A DNA stretch of 64,000 bases, taken from contig JAYKAV010003059.1 in the NCBI GenBank assembly GCA_035582835.1, positions 42,026 to 106,025 of the forward strand, read 5' to 3'. The notes under the pieces are model-generated. The model was not told the DNA's origin and made no database searches. It was given only the letters and a program-made list of their open reading frames with translations. This document shows, one piece after another, positions 53,161 through 64,000 of this stretch. Position numbers and translations under genes: made by a program. Position 1 is the first letter of the stretch; each line of letters begins with the position of its first letter. The stretch comes from Phoebastria nigripes. Lineage: Eukaryota > Chordata > Aves > Procellariiformes > Diomedeidae.

Positions 53161-54301
53161 GATAAGTTACTATCATTTACTAAGTTATCTAAAGGCAAAA
53201 GTTTTCCCTGTACAAGTGATGTCTTGTTTCTAGGCTCAGCAGGATCCATTGATGCAATTGGTAAACATCAGTTGAGCTACCTCACCCTCAGGTTCCGCAG
53301 TTACAGTTTCAAATCCATTTCACATTTTTCCAACCATCTTCCATTACATTTCTGGTCAATTCCAGCCTCTGTGCAGATCAGGAGCTTAAGGGTGGTCTCC
53401 CTCATTCTCCTCACACTTGCCAGTTGTCCTTGGAACCTGTAGGCTGCTAATTTACACCCTTCAGTCCCTTAAGACACAGTGTTGGGCAGACACTAATACT
53501 ACAGGTTTGCCTACATGGACAAATTTTTTGAGCCTAAGCATGGTGAAGTAACTATTCATGAAAAATAGCATCTATATATATATTAATTAGAAATACAACT
53601 TTAATAGTTTTACCATTTCATCTTACCATGTCACATAACGTGATCCAACATTATATGATTAAGTATTTAAAGTCATGCTGTATTGATAGAAATTTAGAAT
53701 ATTTGAAAGAAGTAAATATATCGGTTAACTATTCGGCTTTGATAAACTGGTTTAATGATTTACTGTGTGAACATGAAAATTCTGAGCAGAAATATCTCTA
53801 TCCAGCAGTCATAGTAAGAGTCACGTATCTGACAGCGTTAGTTATCTTATCATTGGTATTATTTGTTGATATAAAATAATAAACTCTAACGAACAAGCAG
53901 AGCAATATTTTATTTTAAAGGTAAAGTCAAACATACAGTTATATATAAATTACTTACAAATTTAGGAGATGTCTGCTTTTTAAAGTGACCTGCTTCTCTT
54001 TACTAGCCATTAAACTGGATTTGATGTTGCATGCATTACTAAGGCCATGTCATCAAAGTTATGTATCGCTAAGAGCGTATAAGCTATTATATACATTATA
54101 AGAAATAAAGTAAGAAAATATGACTGTATAATAATAAGTGGTTTAGTGACAGGTTCTTGGTTCTTAGTTTGCTTTATTGCTGGAGTAAAGCTGACTAAGC
54201 TCTGAATTCTGATGATTCCTGCTGGACGCAGAAAGTTTTTCCTATTTTAGTAAACTTGTCATCTCGGCCTTCTTGTTTGTCTAGGTAAGGACTGGGCTTT
54301 N

Positions 54302-54329
54302 TGGGTGTGGGTGTGGGTGTGGGGGGGGT
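54302..54329 (+). repeat. (GGGTGT)n G-run, quadruplex-type motif
   Basis: Three GGG runs spaced by TGT and ending in a run of 8 G. Fits the G3+N1-7 quadruplex pattern on the plus strand. Confidence 0.8.
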
Positions 54330-54609
54330 GTTTTGGTTTTAGTTTTCAGGGTTTTTTAAGGAAGAGGCATAAATGCCTACTTTTTTAAAGGAAATACCTT
54401 TGTCTTCAGAACTCAAGCCACATACCGAAGTCCTCATTTCACTAATACAGGACCAGAGCTTAAACGAGGTTGCTGTTTATACTGCAAGGGAATACCAGTT
54501 TGGATTTCAGAATTCTTTTTTATCAAGTTTTATAAAATCTTATTTTCAGGCCTTCCATCATTTCCTGCTCAGGAAAATAGAAAACACCACAAAACGTAGA
54601 AAAAGTGTG

Positions 54610-54775
54610 AGTCCAGGGTTACCCACCACACCGTTTACTTCAGCCGGGCAGGGGTTTGTCAGCCCACGCGGTGGCAGTGCTCACCCAGACACGAGTGCTG
54701 TACCTGCTGCGGCAGCTGGCGGCCGGCCTGCTTGTCGACGGCCCCTTGTTGCTCAGTCACTGTTGTCTTCTTGTC
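54610..54775. other. GC/CpG-rich patch in AT-rich intron
   Basis: A block of about 165 bp with several CpGs (ccacgcggtggc, gcggcagctggcggccggcc, gtcgacgg) sits abruptly in AT-rich DNA. Frames are open on the plus strand, but no family is recognised. Confidence 0.5.
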
Positions 54776-57700
54776 CAGAAGACTGCTTCAAGGTCTGCAG
54801 CAAATTTAAACACAAACACTTCCACAGGAGTGGAACGAATTCTCTCTAGTCTGTTAAAAAACAAACAAATAAACCAACAACAAAACAATATGTGATGACC
54901 TTTAATATTTTCTTGACCAACGTACATTAGCACCCTACACGTTCCCAGCGGAAACAAAGAAGGAATTTGAATAAAGGTTTGTGAAGAGGTTGATAATTAT
55001 GACCGATGTAAGTGATTTAATAACTTTCTATGAAAGCAGATGCATTCAAACTGACCACAATGATCAGGGCAGTACTGCAGTTATTTACCGATTTACCCGA
55101 GCTGGTTGTGGGGAATTAAAGTTACAGATGATTTGAAGAAATCTGTAAATTGCCTTTCTTCCTAAATAGTTCTTTTGTAGAAGATGAAAAATGAGCAAGG
55201 TTCAAAAATACTTAAATGTATATTTGATAGAAGTTAAGTGCGCTGAAACATGTAATGCTGACTTACTGAATTACTGAATTACCAGTTAAGTGTAGTAAGG
55301 ATAAAATGTTTGTGAACCTGCTTGTCAATAAAGGTGTTTTAAAAGAATGATCTCTTTCCTATTGGTCCCTTATTTTGTGTACATTAATACACAATGCATG
55401 TACTATATTATCTGGGGAAGCATTCTGCAACCCCGGATTGGCATTTGAGATCTTGTTTATTTTTTATCTTGTAATGTTGACGTACTGTACAATGATGAGC
55501 AAAGCTCCCTGTTTCTCAATGCCATTGTCTGCTGATCCATAAAAGAGCAGCAACAGTTATTCTGATTTTTTCATAAAGTACTTTGTAGCCTGTATGTGCA
55601 AAGCACTATGTATATGCAGTACACCAAAGTTTCTACTTAACAGGATGGTCCTGACATCAAGAGAATATACCTGTATGTCTCATGTCTGCAGAAGGGAATG
55701 GGAATGACTGAAAACAGATGGCATAAATAATGTTCTTGTATTACCACTTACCCATGTGTCTGGCTAGAGACATGAAAGGAGAAGCAGGTCTTATGAACCT
55801 GCTGTGATGCCTTGAATCCAGGAACTGTTGAAAAAATAACTAAAGTTAGGAAGGGAAAATGCTGCAAAATACAGCTGTGTGTAAAACAGACATCATGCTG
55901 TACTGAATCTGAGATGCTGCTTTTAGCAGCAGATCCATATTAGCGGAGCAATAAAAGTGTTCCAGTTGGACTGAATAGATGAAGGTTTTTAATAGAAGAT
56001 ACAGAGGTCTCAGTGGAACTTGATGTAGGTAATGGGGTTCTTTCCTAAACAGAAATGACAATTGATCATGATTTTTTACTAAATATAACACTTACTCAGT
56101 TAAATGACTTCTTGGTAACTTACACATAAACATAAGCGTGCATGAAAACTTACCAAGGAATTTCTCCCTCAGGCTACCTAGAAAGGGAAAGAGAATAATA
56201 TTGTTGGGTTTACATTTCAACATCTGATCAGTGTTCAGAGGATACACAAGCAAGGTAATGTGGTTTTGTTTTGGTTTTTTATTTATTAAATTACACCTTT
56301 TTAAAAATGTTATCTTGTATATCCAAAGAGAGCTTGTGTTCACATAGTGTTTTTAAGGGAACATTCCCATTTGACCAGGACACTTTGCCTTCAGAGAGCN
56401 TGGGCTTACAGTTTAAGCAAAATATTGGAATGTTTTTCATTCATTTAAAGACTGAAGAGGAAGAGCTCTGCAGCCACTGCCACTGAAGTACTCTCAAAGT
56501 GCATTGCAGAAAGAGGAAGCTGTTTGTCACAAGGGAGTTGGCAAATGTAGATTTTACAAGTAACGCATGTTGTGTGTTTTGCCGGGTGGGGGATGTTACT
56601 TTTTCTTGGTTTTGTTTTAGTTTCCATTTCTTGGTGGTGGCAGTTTCTCTAGTAGTAGTCTTACTGATGATTAGGTTCCAGATGTCAAAGTGTGTATTAA
56701 TATTGAGAAGTCTCAAGTACTGAGCAATCTGCTATTGTTCCGTTGTCCTGACGTGTTGTTTTAAAATGGGGACAATTACTTCAGTTTTTCTGAATGTTCT
56801 TGGAAATACTGTAGTTTTGCAGAACTGGTATATCCTATGTAGCAGTGACTGGGTGATTAATTACAACTTGTCGGGTTCATTAATATTTTTGTAGTGGAGA
56901 GACCGGTCCCATTAGTGATTCTGTCTCACAATCTAGCCATTCTCTCCTTTTTCTGGAGCTAGTTGGTAGCTGTTGAACTTACTGAGAAGGCAGAGACAGC
57001 AGTATATAATTACTGTAAAATAAAACTGTCCATGGTTAGTGCAAGTTTAGGACTAGTTTAAGAAGCAACAGAACTTGCATCTAGCTCTATGGTTTGAATT
57101 ATTCAAACTCATTCCTGGCTTCTGCAGGTGTGAACGTGTTATACAACAGATCAGTGTGTGACACTGAGTTACCATTGTACGCAGTACAGTGAGAGACAAC
57201 TGACCTCTAATAAATAAAAGTAAATTATTCTTACAGAATCACTTAATATACATATTCCTTTTGAAAACAGAACAGTTAGATTTTCTTATCCTGTACTAGC
57301 CCATGTGTTATTGAAGAAGTGGCTTACAGCATAATTTCTAAAATTATTAATAAAAGTACACTGTGCTCAGGCTATAATCCGTGTTGTATAAATTTAGGGA
57401 AAATGTATTCTTATATTATGCGTTTCTAATGGGAATCCTTCTTGCTTGGGAGAATGTCTTTGAATGTACTTTTTTTCACAGAACTAATTTTCTATCAAAG
57501 TACCAAGTTATTAACAGCAAAACTTTTTTTTTTAAACAAAAGTATAATTTAAAAGATACATTTTCAGTAGATAGTGATGCATTTTTAGAAGCAGTCATTT
57601 ACTGAACCAAATTAGGTTTATTTAACTCCAGTAGTAGCAATCTGTAGGGATATTCAGAATGCTCATTTTGCAATACGTTTATGTCTTATTACTAATGCAA

Positions 57701-60700
57701 GTCCGTTTGTCGTAATTTGTGCCTGTGACATTAATGCTTAATGGTAGATGTACGAGCTTTTAGGCAGATTCAGAGTTATCTGATGCACCTTTCAGAAGNA
57801 ATTTAAAGAGAATGGCTAATGCTTTGGAATTTTGTTTCTAAATCCACTGTATTAGATATTCATTACAGCAGTAAGCTTTGTGATACATTCTGTGGACAGA
57901 AATGTAACCACAGTTTGTTTATTCAAAAATATCTAATGAAGTCGACTATTGTAATTTTTTTCTGAGTTTTCTTAGACAGGGAATTTTTCTAAATTGGGTT
58001 AAATTTGAGGCAAGAATGTATCATTTGGGGACTGGCATTTTAAAGATGGTGTATAGTTCAGGTGGTGTATGCAGCTCGTATCTGGCATAGGTTAGGTAGC
58101 CATATGTGAAATAGAATTGTGTTTGTAGAAAAAATACTTTTAATCACAAAGATAAATCAAACCAGATGGTCCAGATTTTTTTTTTTTTTTGTGAATGCAT
58201 TTGCTTAGTACACAATCTTCAAGCATTGGGAAGAAGGATTTGTTGGGTTTTTTTCTTTCTTACTGTGAAATACTACGGTTTCACTTTAGTCTTCTACACT
58301 TCAGCAATCAATTCTAAAAGATTCTAGTGATAATAAATTCTGAATCAGAATTACTTCCAGTTACACTTTCTGGTAACTGCTAATCTTTGTGCTTCCTTTC
58401 CTGAGAAGGCGAGGTGGTGATGGGTTTTTTTTCTGGTATTATTAGCTAATGTTTCATCAGAGTTGTATGTGAAGTGACGGGGAATTCTGTAAGGCTTTAC
58501 CAGACATACATGTCTGGTATGAAAATATAAACATTAGCTTACATTTAACAGAGCATGCTATGCTGTTTCTCAAATAGCATACGTCTCTTCCAGTAGAATT
58601 TTCTGTTGTTGATTTATGTTAGGCCTTGATTTATTAAACAGGTTTAAAGACTCAAATATTATTTTACAAGCGAACCACGATCTTTTTATCAAGTACAAGT
58701 AGGGTTTTGTGCTGTTGATATGCTGTTACTATGGCTGGTAATTGGAGGTTTTTAAATGATTTATGATCTTGCTTTAGGGAAGATTTAGTGCAGAATGTAA
58801 AGGTCACAATCACATTGTACAGAAACTGGGCCCAATATTTTTCTCAGCAAAGGTTGGACTAGCAGAGTTGAAGAAGAATTCTCGTATCATTTATGATTTG
58901 GGTGGGAAATGGGCAAGAAAATTGAAATTGCTGTCAGCTGGGAATCCTAGCTTTGCAACATCCAGGGGGTTTGTAACATATTCATTGGAAATACGAGTAA
59001 GTACATTGTCCTTTCTTTTTGTGTAGGGTTATAAGAAAGCAGTTAGTGCCCTAAATGACACCAGTCTTGCATGGAATGTTTTACGGTACGTCAGTGAACT
59101 GGCATTTTGCTATTGGAGATGATTGTGAAAAAGGCTGCTTGAGCCAGTGATACACCATCACATGCTTAAAAACATACTTACAGCCTAGGGGAATGTACTC
59201 TGCTTAAAATCATTCCCTATACAGATACCAGGACGCAGAAGTTACTCCTATCTCTTTCTCTTCTGCATCCAAGAAAGAAAAAAAAGTTGTGCATTCCTGC
59301 ACTGGGAAACTAGACAGTGTTGATACATGTAGCAGAATTTGTCCAGATAGGAAATATAACCTAGTGAAGTTTAAATATGATTTATTAACCTCAACAGCCC
59401 CAAATGCTACAGCTGTTAATCAGACCAGTGTGTAAACATTTTGAAATTACTTCTGTAGGTACTTTGATCTTGAATTTGATCTAAAACATGGGGGAAGAGC
59501 TATAAAATATAGACATTAAAAACTCTCAAAAAAAGAGAGGTTTTAAATGGAATTCTTTGGCTACTGGCCATGTTTCCATTCTCCCAGCTGAATGAGTGCA
59601 CTGGTGTGGAAGGATACCTTATATAGATGAGAAAATTTAAATCTCTGTATAGCAGTCTTAATAAGAGGTTCAGATAGTTAATCAGAACACTGCTACATCA
59701 TGAGCCCAAAATACAAATCCTGGGCAAGTGAGAGATACTGTTTCAAGGGAAGTTTCTGTTCAGTTTCCATTCAAAGCTTATCTAGTAGAATCACTTTTCC
59801 TTCCTGTCACTTGAACTGTGTCATGTCTGTATTGAGATTTCTTCTAAGGATTTTTACTGGTTTATACGATTTTTTTTTTTTCTTTTTTGCCTCCTCTCTG
59901 AGGCAGTGCAAAGCTTTGCTGTCCAGTCTCCTAGATGTTTTCATTTCTTCTTACCTCATGCACATTTTACCATCCTCTTGCATAGTCATTCTCTTTTTTT
60001 CGCTCTTGTTTTCAAGTCATCTTTTCTGTGTCCTCTAAGTACACAGTGTCATCATACCCTCATTATTTGACTCATCCTTAAAATATTCTTCTGCAAAACT
60101 TAAATCATCGTTCATGAAATATTCTATATCAAGAAATCCATGGTGAAACAACATTTATCTTCCTCTTTTAGGTCCTGATACAGAAAAGGACTTAATTCTT
60201 TATTTAATATTAAGCCAGAGAAACTACATTTGTGCTTCTCCATATTGGGGTTCTATTTGAACCCACAATAGCTCCGTACTTGATTTTACTATTGTCCTCC
60301 TTGTACCCACTTCCAGTTTTCACTTTCAGGTGGGTAATTTCACATAATACACTCAGTTTTCCATAGTTCCTCTTGCTATTCTTGTTTGTTTGTTCAGTAG
60401 TTTGTGTATCTGTGGCACTATAAAAATAATGTTCTGCAAAGAGTATTGAAAAATATATTTCTTGCAGAATGAAGGAATTAGTATTTATAGTAATCAAGCA
60501 TTTTCAGCAACTGACTGTACTTTGTGCATCCAAGTTCAAATTCAGATGGTGGAACTCCCACTGGAGTAGCTTTGCTTACAGCTAGTAAGAATTACAGTTA
60601 GCGTCACTATATCTGTTAACTGAGTTGTTTATAGTTTCCAGATTTATGAAGGGTGGTTCTTCTCCCTTTCAGTTCTGATCTACAGTGTTTTGCCCTTTGA

Positions 60701-61044
60701 TATCAATACTACTACATGTGATCTCTTACTAGGTGAAAGCCTGTCTTGCATTTGTGGCATTGATCTTATCAGTTTTCTGTAATAACAAATCTTTGCTGCT
60801 GTTTCCAGAGGTGTGAGTAAGACTAAAAGGAGCTCTTTCCATGTTACCAGAAAGGAATGCAGCGCATGAAGCTAATACGTAGGACAGGAAGATTTCAAAG
60901 TTGGTTTGGAAGCTAGTTTGCGTTCTTGTTTGGGAACCTAAGCAGTCTACCAAATATTTGCATTGTTTATTTGCCTGGTTTCACCATCATTTCTTCCCAC
61001 TTTTACTTGCAGGTTAGTCACCTACTCCAGAGAGAATCAGAACA

Positions 61045-62808
61045 ATGTCCTACGTTTTTGTAAACGACTCTTCCCAGACAAATGTGCCGCTGCTGCAGGC
61101 TTGCATTGATGGAGATTTTAACTATTCCAAACGACTGTTAGAGAGCGGTTTTGACCCAAATATTCGTGACAGCCGAGGCCGAACTGGCCTTCACCTTGCT
61201 GCAGCCAGAGGAAATGTAGACATCTGTCAACTCTTGCATAAATTTGGTGCTGACCTACTAGCCACTGATTACCAAGGTAACACAGCCCTTCACCTGTGTG
61301 GGCATGTGGATACCATCCAGTTCCTAGTTTCTAATGGACTTAAAATTGATATTTGGTAAGTCACTTTTTTTTTTTTTTACAGCACATATTTTATAATATA
61401 TTAGTCTTGTCACCAGAGCCTTGCATATAAATCTGCTGTTGCTGAAATGCTGTGTTTGGTGCAATTCAACTTTTTAAAGATATCACTCAATAAAAACACA
61501 AAATAAGAAGGCAGGAAAACAATAAGAGGCCACTTCTGCTAGTCTGCGCAACAAGCAAAGCAAATAAAAATAGCAGCTGCTGGTGTGGGCTGCTGTATCT
61601 AATTCTGCCTCACTGATGACATTGCTATCCTGGTTTGGCCAGACAGCCAGGTGTGGGTGGTTGGCACCAAAGAAAAAATCACATTGACTACTTTAAAAGA
61701 ATTTTCTCCACCACAGTTCTATTGTTTTAATTGTTGTACTGTATAAGACAAAGAAAATACAGTATATGTGTGTGTCAGTTCATTCCCATACTCCTTTGGT
61801 AACAATGCTTCCTTTCAGTGTTTTCCCCCTCCCTCAAAGTCTGTGACTCAGTCTTTCTTTTAAATATTGTATATTCTTTCCTTCTGGCTTCCAGCAGCTG
61901 TCAGATGCCAGTGCTCAGATGTAAGCTCTCAAGCTGCAAAATAACTAGCTGTTTCATTGCAGTAACTGAATTATTTTGTTTGTGGAACTTTCTGCGTATT
62001 CACAACACGTGTAAAAACCAGTAGTAACTTCAAAACCATTGCATTTTTTAATCTGTCCCTTTTTCACCTGTCCCTCATTAATGTTTTCAACTCAGCAAAA
62101 CTAGTTATTGGCAGACCAGATTCTTTATGGGTTGTGGGTTACGGGTTTTTTTCCTCATTTCAAACAACTCTGGTGAAAATCCCTAGTCTGAAGGCAGCTC
62201 TGGTCCTATTCAGTATTATTTTAATAGTAGCAGAGGGACCATCTGTATTTTATTTCATTTTTGCTTGATGTCCTAATACCCACATGGAGAAGGAACTATG
62301 AGGAACCAGATGGCACAATTCCTTCTTGAAATGAAGCTTAATCTTGAACATTGCCATAAATCTACTGTTTATTTTTTGTTATAACACCCAGAGATTCCAG
62401 TTAGAGTACTAGGAATTTTCGTTTTATTTAGAAGAAAGAGAGTTGTGCAATTTCAAACCTAAATATACTGATTTTCATCTATAGCCAATTATGCTATAAC
62501 TTGTATAGATAGGAATTTCTTACTGATAGGACAGAAAATAGCTCTGAGGACTTACTAAATTGTAATGTGTTATGCTGAGTTGTCTTGTTACAAAATTTCT
62601 ATATTAAAAGTTTCTTTTATTCTCATGTCCTTTTGTGGGGTTATTTTAGCAATCACCAAGGTGCAACACCACTTGTTCTTGCAAAACGAAGGGGTGTGAA
62701 TAAAGATGTGATTAGACTGCTGGAATCTTTAGAGGAGCAAGAGGTGAAAGGATTTAACAGAGGAGCTCACTCAAAGCTGGAAACAATGCAAACTGCTGAA
62801 AGCGAAAG
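61045..62808 (+). CDS. ANKRD46: ANKRD46, 5' coding part (two exons; 3' end outside window)
   Basis: Ankyrin repeat domain 46, a small (about 228 residues) ankyrin protein with a C-terminal membrane anchor in known orthologues. Its role is poorly defined. The first coding exon starts at the acceptor 61012/61013 and has ATG at 61045 (A at -3). It ends at 61355 (DI + TG, donor gtaagt). The second exon is 62650-62808, ending AG before gtattt. The join restores Cys in DICNHQGA. 156 full codons are visible. Ankyrin repeats: about 10-40 (PLLQACIDGDF), 43-73 (GRTGLHLAAARGNVDI), 76-103 (GNTALHLCGHVDTIQFLV) and 106-136 (GATPLVLAKRRG). The exon(s) for the hydrophobic anchor must lie beyond 64000. Synteny with SNX31 supports the call. 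Confidence 0.95.
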
Positions 62809-63179
62809 GTATTTACAAAACAAAAATAATTACTGGGAGGAATAATGTTTATGGCTTTTAGATGTTTGTGAATGACTTGATTGTTTATTCCTCAAAACAG
62901 ATAATATCAAATTTGGCCTGGTATTATCAGACCAAATCAAAATGAAATTTTAAATTTTGGAAAAATCTCTTTAGACAGATCAAATGTAAGAAAAAAAGAA
63001 CTACTTCTGCTGAGATTTTCATTTTATGGTGGAAATTTTAAAAAATAATTACTCATTTTCCATTACAGACTCCCAAAAATAAATATTCTACCACTTATCA
63101 CAAAGCCAAAGGGAAAATGGGGTGAAATGCAAAATGCCAGTATCACAGGCTAACCTAACATCCTTTCCATAAGATGGAT

Positions 63180-63850
63180 TGTCTATGCAAAGAAGGGATA
63201 GCAGACTTTTCATCTATCTGAACTTGAACAAAGGATTTTATACGGTGTCATATATGAAATTTCTATCGGTAGTAGTCCTGGAAAAGATGGAGAATAAAAT
63301 AAGAATTTCATGGTGGCTAAAGAGATAGTTAAAGGAGAACTGAAGATTTCAGGAAAATTGCTGACAATTTCAGGGAAAGTATTGGGTTAGAGGGAAGTTA
63401 CTAATGAATTACTAAAAGTCTGGTTCTGGGACTGTGCTTACTTATAATTTTCATAAATTATACTGGCATAGAAAGTAGTAGCAGGTTAGTGATACTAAGA
63501 AGTGAGATATAGGCAACCCAGCGGAAAATTGGGATGGCATAGACAAAAACCTGGGATGACAAGGGAGAGGAAATTAGTAGTAATAGATTGTGATTCAGTA
63601 GCACAAAATGCAACTTCATTTACCTAAAGCTGTATGCTGTAAAATGGAAGTTCCTCAGTGGAAAATGAGGGTATAGGAGAAAAGGCTTGATGTATTAGTC
63701 AGTTCCAGGAGTTGATGCTACCCTCCTGAAAAAGACAATGAAGTCCTACAATGCGCAAAACGAGGTATTTCCACTACATAAAGAAAACTGTCAGCGCTGT
63801 TGTAAAAAGCAACGGTAACTTCTGCTGTGTAGTACATTTTATAATGCTGT
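63180..63850 (+). mobile_element. Ancient CR1-like LINE relic in ANKRD46 intron
   Basis: FIYLNLNKGFYTVS (about 63209-63250) resembles the reverse transcriptase motif A '[13 protein letters not shown]'. Downstream pieces in the same orientation (KMEVPQWKMRV near 63640, a 'LDVLVSS' near 63690) follow the CR1 order. The relic is full of stops. Confidence 0.45.
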
Positions 63851-64000
63851 TTAGCCCCATTCAAAAATGTTTCATTTATCCTTTAAGAAGCGTGGAGAAG
63901 CATTACTTCAGCGCTCAAGGGAACAGAGCGTCTCCTTGCAAAAGGAGGCAACTAGAGCTCGTTTTAGCGTGTCAGAGTGAAGGCTGAGAGGTGTGTGGTT

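Larger units (their letters stand above)
48271..61012 (+). other. ANKRD46: ANKRD46 intron 1 (inferred)
   Basis: Mostly AT-rich, with no supported coding exon. Holds two or more ancient CR1-like relics (51.58-53.16 kb), a G-run motif (54302-54329), a GC-rich patch (54610-54775), and fifteen single ambiguous bases between 49113 and 57799. The stretches 49.0-51.5 kb and 55-61 kb show nothing I can name. Confidence 0.55.

Noticed and set aside
53628..53879. 83-codon AT-rich plus-strand frame
   Set aside because: Composition matches the AT-rich surroundings, no family recognised, no flanking splice signals of note.

Overview
The window looks like nuclear DNA of a bird (possibly another sauropsid). 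It carries three intron-containing, co-oriented vertebrate genes in an order known from other vertebrates, PABPC1 then SNX31 then ANKRD46. The one well-preserved transposon is a CR1 LINE with the avian-type ATTCTATG-like 3' tail. Introns are compact and interspersed repeats are sparse. The species cannot be named from the sequence.

Layout: (1) Bases 1-5885 hold the 3' part of PABPC1, cytoplasmic poly(A)-binding protein 1: nine coding exons from the end of RRM3 to the stop, then a separate 3'UTR exon. (2) Bases 5886-12480 are an intergenic spacer with old repeat fragments and no convincing gene. (3) Bases 12480-46414 hold the whole of SNX31, sorting nexin 31: a CpG-rich promoter, then 14 coding exons that splice into an intact 435-codon frame. 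Its introns contain MIR-like SINE relics, a foldback structure, an exceptional A-free tract at one acceptor, and a 1.77 kb antisense CR1. (4) About 1.2 kb after the first SNX31 poly(A) signal comes a strong CpG island (47.58-48.91 kb) that is very probably the ANKRD46 promoter and noncoding first exon. (5) A 12.7 kb first intron follows, with ancient CR1-like LINE relics at 51.6-53.2 kb and many single-base ambiguities. (6) ANKRD46 coding exons lie at 61045-61355 and 62650-62808; the rest of the gene runs off the right edge.

The three genes do unrelated jobs: mRNA poly(A) binding and translation, endosomal cargo sorting, and an ankyrin-repeat membrane protein. They share only neighbourhood and orientation. 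CTCF-like motifs at the SNX31 and ANKRD46 promoters, in divergent orientation, may mark a local chromatin unit around SNX31.

I found no novel multi-gene system. The items most worth checking are the 123-nt A-free stretch before SNX31 exon 11, the divergent CTCF-like pair, the nested foldback in SNX31 intron 4, a GC-rich patch in ANKRD46 intron 1, and the nearly open CR1 reverse transcriptase frame.
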